From Paraescarpia echinospica (Eukaryota; Annelida; Polychaeta; Sabellida; Siboglinidae), in the NCBI GenBank assembly GCA_020002185.1, contig CM034544.1:37167862-37231861 (forward strand): a stretch of DNA of 64,000 bases, read 5' to 3'. The notes beneath the pieces were generated by a model. That model saw only the letters and a program-made list of their open reading frames with translations. It made no database searches and was not told the origin of the DNA. Shown here in pieces: positions 22,603 through 33,387 of the stretch. Position 1 is the first letter of the stretch. Each line of letters opens with the position of its first letter. Made by a program: the position numbers and the translations under genes.

Positions 22603-23602
22603 NNNNNNNNNNNNNNNNNNNNNNNNNNNNNNNNNNNNNNNNNNNNNNNNNNNNNNNNNNNNNNNNNNNNNNNNNNNNNNNNNNNNNNNNNNNNNNNNNN
22701 NNNNNNNNNNNNNNNNNNNNNNNNNNNNNNNNNNNNNNNNNNNNNNNNNNNNNNNNNNNNNNNNNNNNNNNNNNNNNNNNNNNNNNNNNNNNNNNNNNNN
22801 NNNNNNNNNNNNNNNNNNNNNNNNNNNNNNNNNNNNNNNNNNNNNNNNNNNNNNNNNNNNNNNNNNNNNNNNNNNNNNNNNNNNNNNNNNNNNNNNNNNN
22901 NNNNNNNNNNNNNNNNNNNNNNNNNNNNNNNNNNNNNNNNNNNNNNNNNNNNNNNNNNNNNNNNNNNNNNNNNNNNNNNNNNNNNNNNNNNNNNNNNNNN
23001 NNNNNNNNNNNNNNNNNNNNNNNNNNNNNNNNNNNNNNNNNNNNNNNNNNNNNNNNNNNNNNNNNNNNNNNNNNNNNNNNNNNNNNNNNNNNNNNNNNNN
23101 NNNNNNNNNNNNNNNNNNNNNNNNNNNNNNNNNNNNNNNNNNNNNNNNNNNNNNNNNNNNNNNNNNNNNNNNNNNNNNNNNNNNNNNNNNNNNNNNNNNN
23201 NNNNNNNNNNNNNNNNNNNNNNNNNNNNNNNNNNNNNNNNNNNNNNNNNNNNNNNNNNNNNNNNNNNNNNNNNNNNNNNNNNNNNNNNNNNNNNNNNNNN
23301 NNNNNNNNNNNNNNNNNNNNNNNNNNNNNNNNNNNNNNNNNNNNNNNNNNNNNNNNNNNNNNNNNNNNNNNNNNNNNNNNNNNNNNNNNNNNNNNNNNNN
23401 NNNNNNNNNNNNNNNNNNNNNNNNNNNNNNNNNNNNNNNNNNNNNNNNNNNNNNNNNNNNNNNNNNNNNNNNNNNNNNNNNNNNNNNNNNNNNNNNNNNN
23501 NNNNNNNNNNNNNNNNNNNNNNNNNNNNNNNNNNNNNNNNNNNNNNNNNNNNNNNNNNNNNNNNNNNNNNNNNNNNNNNNNNNNNNNNNNNNNNNNNNNN
23601 NN
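22603..23602. other. Assembly gap, 1000 N
   Basis: Exactly 1000 undetermined bases, a conventional scaffold-joining placeholder rather than a measured distance. The sequence to its right is homologous to 14064, whereas the sequence to its left is AP3D1 intron 8.5 kb further upstream. The contigs on either side therefore overlap in gene content and are not simple neighbours. Confidence 0.99.
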
Positions 23603-23769
23603 TTTTGATGAATTAGATAGACAATTTTTAACATCAGGTCATGCCTGTTTTTTTTTACCATATTCTACACTATTTTCGAAAGTGAACCTCCCGTCAGTCA
23701 CACAAGTGTGAGAAAATGTTTTAATGAAATTGTAAAATGCCTTTGAGCAGTTTAAGCTGAAAGACAGAA

Positions 23770-24068
23770 GACAAAGGTCATAGACGTGATAAAACAAATG
23801 AGAAGACAGAAGTGGACCTGGACAGGGCACATTAGCAGACTATGAGATAACCGATGGACATCGCATATGGCAACCTGGAGACCTTACGAAGGGAAACGAT
23901 CTAGAGAAAGACATGCGAGACGATGGAGAGACGAACTAGACGAGTACTGGAAGGGCACCATCTGGCAGAGGATAGCGTAAGACAGGCAGATTTGGAAACG
24001 ACATGCTGAGGCCTTCCCCCAACCGCTGGACACTCCGGCTGAACAATAACGATGATGATGAAGAGATG
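23770..24068 (+). mobile_element. LINE C-terminal relic with GAT-rich tail, right arm
   Basis: Inverted counterpart of 13630-13900, with extra TGA (HISRL, stop, DNRW) and TAA (QRIA, stop, DRQ) codons. The tail GATGATGATGAAGAG ends at about 24068, some 16 bases before the AP3D1 exon at 24085. Confidence 0.75.
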
Positions 24069-24530
24069 TTGTTTTCATAGACAGATGACGGGAACTTCTG
24101 GCTGTCAGGGTCCGCCCAACATGTCCTCTCAGCTTTCTCCGCAGCCGGTGAACTCTCACCCCCTGCCCTCGCGACCCGACTGCCCCCCGTGCTCCCGAGA
24201 AACATTTAACAAGATTTAACAAGATTGCCATCCAGAGAATTAACTCTAGATGGCAGGTGGACAAGGAAGCCCTTTGGCTTATCGAGAGTCCAACCCTTTT
24301 ATCTACATATATCCAGCCCTTCTGAGTTATGTGTCGATTTTATTTTTAAACATATTCACACTACTAGCACCCACACAATCATCAGATAATCTGTTCCATT
24401 CATTCACAGTCCTTTGTGAAAATGAGAACTTTCTCACGTCTAATCTACACTGCTCCTTTACTAATGTAACTTCATGTCCTCTAGTCTTTCTATCTTTCTT
24501 AACTGAAAAAACATATTTCTATAAATATTT

Positions 24531-27013
24531 TCATAACCATTCAATATTTTTAAACACTTCTATCTGATCTCCTCTCAATCTCCTGGTCTCTAGTGTTGTT
24601 AAACCACATTCTTTTAGGCGTTTTTCATAACTAAGATCCCTCAGTTTTGGTATCATTTTAGTCGCTCTCCTCTGTACTCTTCCTAGCATATCTATGTCCA
24701 TCTTGCGGTATGGCCTCCACGCTTGTATACAATATTCTAAATGAGGCCTAACTATTGTTTTGTACAGTGGTATTATTAGTTCTTTTTCTTTATATGCTAT
24801 ATTTCGCCTAATCAATCCAAGGATTTGATTTCCCTTTGAAGCTGCAATTCCACACTGCTCTGAAACCTTCATGTCAGCACTAATTGTCAGCCCTAGGTCT
24901 TTTTCTTTTACAGTAGTACTTAGTACAGTTCCCCCCATTATATATTCTACATATTCGTTCCCATGTCCTGTGTGAAGGCATTTACATTTCCCAAAATTGA
25001 ACAACATTTGCCACTTTTCAGACCATTTGATCAACCTGTCGAGATCATCTTGTAAATGCTGTCTATCTCCATCACTTTTAATCCTTCTAAACACTTTTGT
25101 ATCATCTGCAAATTTCAACACCTTACTAGCTATATCATCGTCCAAATCGTTTATATATATTAAGAATAATATAGGTCCCAGTACTGATCCCTGTGGAACC
25201 CCACTCAAAACTGATTTCCAGTTTGAAGCCTACCCATCAACAACTACCCGTTGTCTTCTGTCAATCAGCCATTTTTCTATCCAGTTAATTATACCATTTC
25301 CTATGCCATGGGCTTTTAGTTTAAGCAGTAATCTCTGATGTGGCACTTTGTCGAAAGCTTTTTGAAAATCTAAGTATATGATATCTACTGGTGATCCATC
25401 ATCTACCCACTTAGTGATATCTTCCAAAAAACATAACATATTTGTTAAGCATGACCTCGCTTTTAGAAACCAATGTTGAGATGGGTTTATCAAGTTATGT
25501 TTAACAAGAAAATCCACCATGTGATTTTTAATTAGTCTTTCTAATAATTTACAAATCACCGATGTTAAACTAACTGGTCTATAATTATTTGACTTGTTTC
25601 TCGAACCTTTTTTAAATAACGGTATAATGTTTGCTTCTTTCCATTCTAAAGGAACCACTCCCTCTTCTAATGACAAGTTGAAAACTGTTGCAAGCGGTAT
25701 ACTAATTTGTTCTACAATTTCCACTAGTAGTTTGGGTGGAATACCATCCACTCCAGGTGATTTATTTTCCTTCATAGCCCTAATTTTCTTAGCTACCATT
25801 TCTGGGGTTACAATTAACTGTCTTAAATAGTTTGATTCTGCCCCCTTGAACTTAGCCTCTGGTACTGGCAGTGAACTAGTGTCTTCTCTGGTAAACACTG
25901 AACTAAAATACTCATTTAGTTCTTCTGCCATTAAGAATCCTTCTGATATTATATTTCCAGCACTATCTTCTAGAGGACCGACCTTATCCTGAACTTTCTG
26001 TTTGCTTCGAACATACGCATAAAAACTATTGCTGTCATGTTTTATATTACAAGCTAATTTATGTTCATAGCTTCTCTTTGAATTTCTAATTTCAGATGTA
26101 GCTTGGTTTAGTGCTTCTTTATAAATGTTGTAGTCTTCGTCATTGCCAGTACGTCTATATGACTTCCACATTATTTGTTTATACTTAATTTTTCTAATGG
26201 CTTCTTTCGATAAGTATTTCTTTCTGGTCCGTTTCCCTTGTTTTTTGAAGGGAACAAATTTATCTACGATGCACTCTATTTCATTCTTTAAGATATTCCA
26301 GCATTCTGTTGCTGTCTTGTTCTTCAGTGTATTATTCCAGTCTATCTTTGCTAAATATTTCCTCATTTCCTTATATCTTCCTTTGTGGAAATTTCTCCTC
26401 AACTGCTTTTTATTATTTCGTTCTGATTTTACTTTAATGGTAAAATGTATCTGGTTGTGATCACTACTTCCAAGAGGCTCACATAATTTAACATTGTCAA
26501 CTAATTCATTCTGTGAGAATGAAACTAAGTCCTACTACATTCTCTCCCCTGGTTGGACCTGCTTATGTTGAGAAACTATCTTGTACTAAAACTAAAATTG
26601 TGGTCCTCCACTACCCATACTCATAGAGATTTCCATTTTATATGCCCATGGATTTAAAATCCCCCATAATAACACAGTCCCGGTTTGCTTACTTCCCTTA
26701 TAGCGTTTTGTATATTTTCATTCTCTTCTATGCTTATGTTTGGACTTCGATAAACTAACCCAACTGTTAACGTTGAGTTTCCTGTAACTATGTTACACCA
26801 AACAGCTTCTTTGCAATCTGCTTCTCTTTCTAATTTTATTTCATAAGCCTGGATAGATTCTTTAATATATAAAATAACTCCACCTCCCTTTCTTCCTATT
26901 CTATCTTTCCTAAACATTACATATCCTGTCAGTCCCAATTCGGCATCCGATATATCGGTGGTTGCCCATGATTCGGTTATACCTATTATGTGAGGGGCAA
27001 TATCTTCTACCAT
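24531..27013 (-). pseudogene. CR1 copy C ORF2: endonuclease and reverse transcriptase
   Basis: Endonuclease start MVEDIAPHIIGITESW through GLVYRSPNISIEENEN. The stretch 26520-26690 is scrambled by several small indels. RT is nearly continuous from 26402 (KKYLSKEAIRKIKYK) through YLDFQKAFDKVPHQ, interrupted by one TAG near 25230 (VVDG, stop, ASNWKS). It then runs through SGVPQGSVLGPILF and FADDTKVF to ETRRLRGDQIE. It is the best-preserved RT of the three copies. Confidence 0.92.
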
Positions 27014-27181
27014 AATGTTTAGTTCATTTCTTTTGTTTACTATACTCCTTGCATTTAAACAAACACATTTATACCCAACTTCAGAACAGTTTTCCAGACT
27101 GTTCTTTGCTGAATTATTTTTGCTGCCTTTATCTATGCCTCCAGTTTCAGGCTTCTCTGCGAGTCCCCCTGCGAATTTAGT

Positions 27182-28273
27182 TTAAATAGATGCAACCTGT
27201 CCCACTGTCAACAGATCGCAGCAGATTCTCTGAGAATACTGCTGCCCCTTTCCACTTAGATGGAGGCCATCTCTCATGTACATATCTTCTCTCCCAACAA
27301 AGTACCCCCATAAATCTATGAATCCCACGCCCTCTTCCTCACACATCTGTTCAACTAGTGCGTTGATCGCCATCCTCTTACAGTTTCTGTATCTTGCCCC
27401 CCTTCCTCCCATTACTGGCAAAATTCCTGAGAGAATAACCTGTTCCACTCTTGTCTTCTTTAGCTTCCTCACTAGATGTCTGTACTTCTGAACTATACCA
27501 GTTGTTCCCTCCTTGTCTGCATTGTTTGTCCCAACGTGTACTAGTATAGACCCTCCCTTGCCATGCCCTAATACCTTCTCTACCCTTTCGTCACATGCTC
27601 TATCCTAGCCTCCGGTAGACATACAACAACGTCCTTCCCCTCGCATATAGTCTTGTCTGTTTTTCTCAGAATTGAATCGCCCATAAACACTCTCTTTTCT
27701 CCTTGCCCCCTCAATCACTGCCTCGGAGTAGCTCCTCCGGTTTGCATATGTCTAGTTGTTGTCTTTTCCTCTTGTCGTCTTCTCTCCTGTCACATTCTCT
27801 TCCATTCCCTTCTTTCCTGTCGCGTTTTCTCTTGTCCCCTTTCCTCCTGTCATCTTCTCTTCTAGCACATTTATTCTCACTTCCTTTCGTCCCTTCTTCT
27901 TTCCTCCCATCACATTTTCTTCTCTCCTCTCCCGTCCCTTTTCCCCGGCTACCTCCTTCACTATGGTCACTTTCTCCCCTGTCACCTTCACGCCTGTCAT
28001 GTTTTCTGTTTTTTGCTGAACACTCTGTCTTCTTCCATCAGTCTTCTGTCTCACAGTCTTACCAACTGCCTCTGTGGTATCTACCTCTTCACCACCTGTA
28101 TCGCTGTCGTGTCTCTCCTCGTTCTCTACAGTCTGACTACCTGCTGATCTATCCCCACTGGCCCGTTTTCTTTTCCTCTGCTGAACACTTTTCCTCCGTC
28201 CCTCTGTTTTTTCAATGTCTTGTTCCTTCACACCGGTCACCTTCCTTCCTCTCAGTCTCCTTTCTTCAGTCTC
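27182..28273 (-). pseudogene. CR1 copy C ORF1 remnant (linker and esterase)
   Basis: Keeps the low-complexity linker (EEVDTTEAVGKT, TGVKVTGEKVT), which is longer and different in order from that of copy B. Also kept is the esterase end LSGILPVMGGRGARYRNCKR and MYMRDGLHLSGKG with the catalytic Asp/His pair. A frame break near 27595 and an altered C-terminus (AVFS replaced by QQYS) are seen. The PHD-like finger is lost with the 5' truncation. Confidence 0.88.
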
Positions 28274-28749
28274 AACATGTTGCCATCGACGAAGAAGAAG
28301 AGGTATTGAGTCATCTCGTGTCTCTATCACCGTCATTTTAGTTGTTGTTTTGTTTAACCCTTTAGACCCCATGGCAATTAATTGTTTAACCCTTTAGACC
28401 CCATGACATTTAATTATTTAAACCTTTAGACCCCTTGACATTTCATTGTTTAACCCATTAGGCTCCATGACGTTTAAAGAAATATACTTTGATTCCCCAT
28501 GTCACTCATACACATTCAGCAAATAATGTTTTCAAATGGAGCTAATTCAACATAATAGACTAAGTTTTAAAATGACATGTAGCATGCAATTATCCACTAG
28601 ATGACACTACATGTATGACGCCTTAAAATCAATTTCAAGTCAGAATGGCGTTTCCTTAAAAAGGCAAGGCGTTAAAATAAAAAAAAATACTTTTGACACC
28701 TTCACACGATGGTTATTAACTGCCCATTTACTGCCTTCTTTATTTGCAG

Positions 28750-28887
28750 CCTTCGAGGCGGAAATGAAAGAAGGAGAAACAAGAGAAGAAGGAGAAGAGG
28801 TCGAAGAAGAAGAGTGACTACATAGAGGCTGAGGGTATCACCATGCCCACTAAGGAACCCGCAACCCCCGCCACATACAAACTGCCA
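28750..28887 (+). pseudogene. AP3D1: AP3D1 lysine-rich hinge exon, right copy
   Basis: Same exon as 12853-12990: PSRRK, stop (TGA 28765-28767), then KKEKQEKKEKRSKKKSDYIE and AEGITMPTKEPATPATYKLP. It has a TTTGCAG acceptor and GTCAGT after the last codon. Confidence 0.65.
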
Positions 28888-28916
28888 GTCAGTTTCTATA
28901 GATAAGTTATTATTTA

Positions 28917-29230
28917 TCTATATTATTAAACAGTTCGTCCTCTGTTTGTTTGTGCCCCCACATCTCCGTCAGTTTTGCATGTATCAGGCTGAAATTGTGC
29001 ACGTGATCTACTGGGCCTATTGAGATGGTTCATAGATTTAGACTTTTCTAAATTTGTCCGGGGGGTGATGAACTTGGGGGGCATTTAATGTTTTTCTATA
29101 TCATCATAAAGATAATTATGCCATCTACAAATATGTCGCTGGATGTATGCAGAAATTTTGAATAGTTTTTAGTCCTTTGGGTCGAAGGTCCAACAGATTT
29201 ATGTCATCACTCCGCCGTCTGCCGTGCACC
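28917..29230 (+). repeat. Dispersed repeat start preceding the 152 bp array
   Basis: TCTATATTATTAAACAGTTC and CCACATCTCCGTCAGTTTTG recur in altered form at 30814. A 5' TC followed by an AT-rich stretch, with tandem repeats further in, recalls non-autonomous Helitrons, but I cannot identify a CTRR end or 3' hairpin with certainty. Confidence 0.4.
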
Positions 29231-29660
29231 GTTAACCGCCATATCTCAGAAACCGTTCAACAACTTTTTCTTTAATTTTGCGTAGACGTATCTTAGGGTA
29301 CTGCCACTATGCACAAGAAATCTGTAATTGATTGAATCATTCTAAGGGCTGCCCAGAGCCCCCGAAACTGGTAAATTTTCACATTTTGCCTATTTTATTA
29401 AAACCTCTTCAGTAACTTTTTCTATAATTTTGCATAGACGTATCTTAGTGTACTGCCAATAAACACAAGAAATCTGTATTTGATTGAATCATTCTAAGGC
29501 TCCCCCAGAGCCTCTAAAACTTGTAAATTTTTACATTTTGCCAATTTTTTCAAAAACTCTTCATAAACTTTTTCTCTAATTTTGTACAAACGTATCTTAG
29601 TGTACTGTCATTAAACACAAGACATCTGTATTTGATTGAATCATTCTAAGGGCACCTGAC
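29230..29660. repeat. 152 bp tandem repeat, three units, right arm
   Basis: Complement of the left array. The anchor GAATCATTCTAAGG recurs at 29334, 29486 and 29638. Two units fewer than the left arm. Confidence 0.95.
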
Positions 29661-30730
29661 GGACGGCCCCCCGAAATGCTGTATTTTCATACTGTTTGTC
29701 TGCTGCTGTAAGCCTCCTTCACTGGTCTCTATTTATAACTGGATAGTGGACTTTGCCCTATCTCTGATCACTGGGACAGCTGACTGGAGAGATTATGCTA
29801 TAACCCTGTGTATTGGACTTGCCTAGGCTCACTGCCTGCCATCGTCCCAGTCTCAAACAGAATACCTCCATGTGGGCTGTAACTATAATGTGTAATGGGA
29901 ATCCCTACTGCACTGGCAGGACCTAAGAAACTTTAAAACAGCAATAAACAATGCAATATAAAAATATGATCTAGGATTAAAACAAAACGACTCATGTATA
30001 AAATAAGATATAAAATAACTTAGGTATACGCGAAGAGGTTAAAGCATATTTAGCCAAAATTATAAGGAATATTGTTCAGATGTTTTATATACATGACGCA
30101 GCTATTACTTCACTCCAGTTCAATCAGTATTATGTCATTAATTGCTACTATTTTAAATCAAAATGCATGCTATGTATATTTACCTTGTGAACAAATAAAG
30201 TTTTATCATAGTTCGTCTCTTTCTTCATTCCATTCTGGGGGAGGGTGGTAGGCAAAATGAGAACAGAAAATGTGTACATTTTCTTAAAAAACCTTTAACT
30301 GTGCTACATGCGAGATTGCAGCTCACCAACTCTCCTGCAAGGTTTCTACAATCACTGGAAATCGGCCTAAATAGCAGAGTATCGGATAAAATTCTACAGT
30401 ATTTTTAATAATACATTAACTAATATATATAATCTTTATAAAACGGTCTACTCAAGTAGTTTATTTCCAGGTGTATCTTCCCTGGCATGCATATAGTGTC
30501 CACTAAACATGTCAACATTTTACTTCCATCATAACCCTTAATGATCTGTAACTTGATTCACCAAAAAACATCTTGGCCCATTTTTAAGTTATTGATGTTT
30601 GAAAATCCTCAGCGCTTAACATCCGCCAGGTCTACCTGTCGTTGGTCACGTCTGCCCGCTTACAAGTAGTGCTCTCTTTCCCATTTCATATATTTCCTAC
30701 AGATGGAGCTATGTGTCATTTTGTCATTTA

Positions 30731-31459
30731 GCGTTGAAATTATCGCCCGTCAAGTTAGTGTATTATAACAAGTGAGTGTCAAAAGTTATATTGGATAACT
30801 AGGAATACAACATATCTATATTATAAAACAGTTCGTTCTCTGTTTTTGTTTGTGCACCCACATCTCCATTAGTTTTGTATGTATCGGGCTGAAATTTCAA
30901 CCCAGCATCCGCTGTTGCTGGTTACGTCAGTTATACGGGTGAGCGATTGAGATTGAGATTTCTGGTAGAAGGTTGTCCTAACAACTTGACTAATGACCAG
31001 TTACCATTTATTAATGCGGGTAGGCTGGAAACATTTGGGATGGGTTTGGGGTGTCTGGTTAACAATCGTCTAGGCAAAAGGCTTGGTCAATCTCAAAATC
31101 GATAAGCCATGTTAAAGTTGTTGCTAAGCCTGATATGTAAGGTTATAAAGGTAATTTTGTAGTGACGGGTATTGTGTAATATTTTGAACTGATCTAACAC
31201 TAAGAGGGAGCATATTTGAAAGAGTTTGTGCAACAACAGAGAAATCCCAAAGATAGTATTGATTCTAAGAACAAAAAGTAAATCGGAACCAGATGATTGG
31301 AGCGTTTTTGCATGGCAGACATTATTCATGTGTGTTCTGTTTATGTCATTCAACAAACTACTGAATGATTATTGAGCCGAATTATTAATACATATATATA
31401 TTTGTGTTACATCAGTTGACTGGGAATAGACACACAGTGGAACATTGTTAATCTGGATA
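30731..31459. mobile_element. 729 bp insertion unique to the right arm
   Basis: The left arm reads continuously across this point (complement of about 10700). The insert is flanked by TA on both sides (30729-30730, 31458-31459). Internally, 30814-30900 resembles 28917-29000, a sequence also present in both arms (TCTATATTAT, AAACAGTTCGT, TTTGTTTGTGC), so the insert carries part of a dispersed repeat. I see no obvious terminal inverted repeats and no recognisable protein. Confidence 0.85.
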
Positions 31460-31775
31460 CTTTTGTTCCCTGTATATATGTGCAGATTAACAAGTTTTCT
31501 GAATAAACATATCAAGCACATCTTGGGGATATATCAGCATTTGGAAATTATGTTCCCATGAAATGATATCCGAATTCGAAGGTTTCCGGGATATCAGGGT
31601 CCTGGTTAATTATGTTCAGCTGCAGTAATTATTTATAACATATTGAAAAACAAATATCACTCCTTCACAATGTTATTATTAGCTTGAATTTTTTGTATGT
31701 TTTGTGCCCAATTTTAACAATTTGAATGATCTAATGAATTGTTTGATGTTCCATTTTGTTTCAACCAATGTCCAG

Positions 31776-31812
31776 CTACAAACTGTTGGCTGAGGATGCG
31801 TCTCTCAAAATG
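31776..31812 (+). pseudogene. AP3D1: AP3D1 YKLLAEDASLKM exon, right copy
   Basis: Identical in reading to 10353-10389, with acceptor GTCCAG and donor GTTAGT. It marks the start of the ear domain. Confidence 0.8.
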
Positions 31813-32146
31813 GTTAGTGTCGACACCAATGCCTTTAAGGCCAAATTGGATAGATATTGGAAAGCCAAAGGAAAGGACAGATAAGGAATATGTCAAGCCC
31901 AGCTTGTAAATATCCATTAAACCTTAAGTGTAAGACACAAAATAGTCATTTCTAATTAACTAATGCATGGATTTAACACTGGATACCGTCAGGTAATACT
32001 ACATTAAATAATAATAAATTTGCATATGGTATGTTGGTAACTAAATATTTCTGACGTTTTTGTGGAAAGTGCCATGGAAATATCTATAAAATATTACTCT
32101 TTTCATACTCAAGTAATGTTACTTGGACCACCATTGATTGTTTCAG

Positions 32147-32287
32147 ACTTATGAGACACGAGTGAGTCTGGAGCAGAGCTACTAGGTCGTCGTCTCCATC
32201 ATCTTCTCGAACCTCACCTCGAATCACCTCAAAGACCTCAACGTCAATGTCCTTGACTCACTCAACTCTAAGCTCGACTACATCAGT
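32147..32287 (+). pseudogene. AP3D1: AP3D1 VLDSLNSKL ear exon, right copy
   Basis: 141 bases, phase 0 in and out; TAG stop at 32183-32185 as in the left arm. It ends DYIS before GTGAGT and joins GDDSVKVPF of the next exon in frame, as in the AP-3 delta family. Confidence 0.85.
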
Positions 32288-32505
32288 GTGAGTAGAGTCT
32301 CAGACCACTTTATACTCACTCAGCTCGTCCGCATCAACGTGAGTAGACTCTTAGACCACTTTATACTCACTCAACTCTAAGCTCGACTACAGCAGTGTGA
32401 GTAGAGTCTCAGACCACTTTATACTCATTCAACTCTAAGCTCGTCTGCAGCAGCATGAGAAGTCTTAAACCACTTTATACTCACTCAACTCTAATGTTCA
32501 ACATT
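32258..32505. repeat. 58 bp tandem repeat containing a splice donor, right arm
   Basis: Right-arm counterpart of 9608-9870. It also has about four units, with GTGAGTAG donors at 32288, 32339 and 32397; the fourth is altered to CATGAGAAG. The first is the exon's own donor. Confidence 0.9.
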
Positions 32506-33033
32506 TGTTGACATTGCCTCTCAAGAAACTTATTTCTCGAATATTTCTACTGTGTTGTGCTGTTTTACCATCGACATGTAATGTGATAGGCCTGTAGTGC
32601 AACAATGACACTTCCCTGCCAAAGACTGAAATATTCAAAAACAAAAATGTTTATGTTTCTTGAGAGGTAATGTAAACAAATATTTAAATAAGCCAAGAAA
32701 CTGGAATGTCGTTACATTCAAGGAACCCTGTAATGTTGGTTCACAACCAGGCAACTTCAGTGGCAATGTATGTTCTGTATAAGCTTGTAGTTTGATATAT
32801 GTGTTGCCATGGAGATGATATTTCCTGCAGAAATGCATTTAATTTGACTTCTAATTTCTTTACATCCATCATAATTATTAATAATGCTAATGTTGGTTCA
32901 CCACCAGGCAATGTCACTGGCAAGTCTGTCATGTGTTTTGTCATCTGATTACCTGTTGTTTCATGCACTCAATTTTAATTATGATAAGTCACATGTTCTT
33001 AATAGAATTGTAGTTTGATGTGTGTGTTACCAG

Positions 33034-33161
33034 GGAGACGACAGTGTGAAGGTGCCCTTCATCCTTCTGCCAAACACGGAGAACGAGGGACAGTTTGCCT
33101 TCACCATAACCAGTATCAACATGCCACAGAAACTGAAGGCACACTCATGTACACTGTCAAA
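33034..33161 (+). pseudogene. AP3D1: AP3D1 MPQKLK ear exon, right copy
   Basis: Same as 8946-9073, including the 1-base deletion near 33139 that shifts the frame before LMYTVK. It ends at GTTAGT in phase with the NEEGATQEK start of the exon array. Confidence 0.87.
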
Positions 33162-33387
33162 GTTAGTCTAAGTGCTGTGTCTGTCACAGGCATTGGTAGA
33201 TCATGGCCCTCCAAACCACATGGTTGTTTGTAGTTTATAGCAGTTCTGTTGTTAGCCTTGGTGCAGTATATTGCATTTTCAAGCTAGTGGCTAATTTAGT
33301 GGAGAAAAAGATAATCGTTAGCCAGACAACACCAAGGTCTGCAGGTACCAGAGAGTAACTGCAGACCCTGGTGTGGAGGTGGAGAAG

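Larger units (their letters stand above)
24206..28273 (-). mobile_element. CR1 LINE copy C, 5'-truncated, inside AP3D1 exon
   Basis: A 4068 bp CR1 copy with an intact 3' end (tail decamers at 24206-24225) and a 5' end inside ORF1 at 28273. Flanks repeat AACAT (24201-24205, 28274-28278), and the left arm keeps the empty site at about 13459-13463. It lacks the PHD-like finger. Truncation, short target duplication and no poly(A) fit target-primed CR1 integration. Confidence 0.95.
24085..28302 (+). pseudogene. AP3D1: AP3D1 FWLS exon split by a CR1 insertion
   Basis: The exon starts at 24085 (acceptor ATAGACAG) and is interrupted after AACAT at 24205. It resumes after a second AACAT at 28274-28278 and runs to 28302, where GTATTG follows. 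The uninterrupted form is 13438-13582. The 4068 bp insert contains stops in all useful frames and lies antisense to the gene. Confidence 0.7.

Noticed and set aside
22481..23661. Long open frames of 360-375 codons across the first gap
   Set aside because: They consist almost entirely of N bases translated as X; no real coding content.
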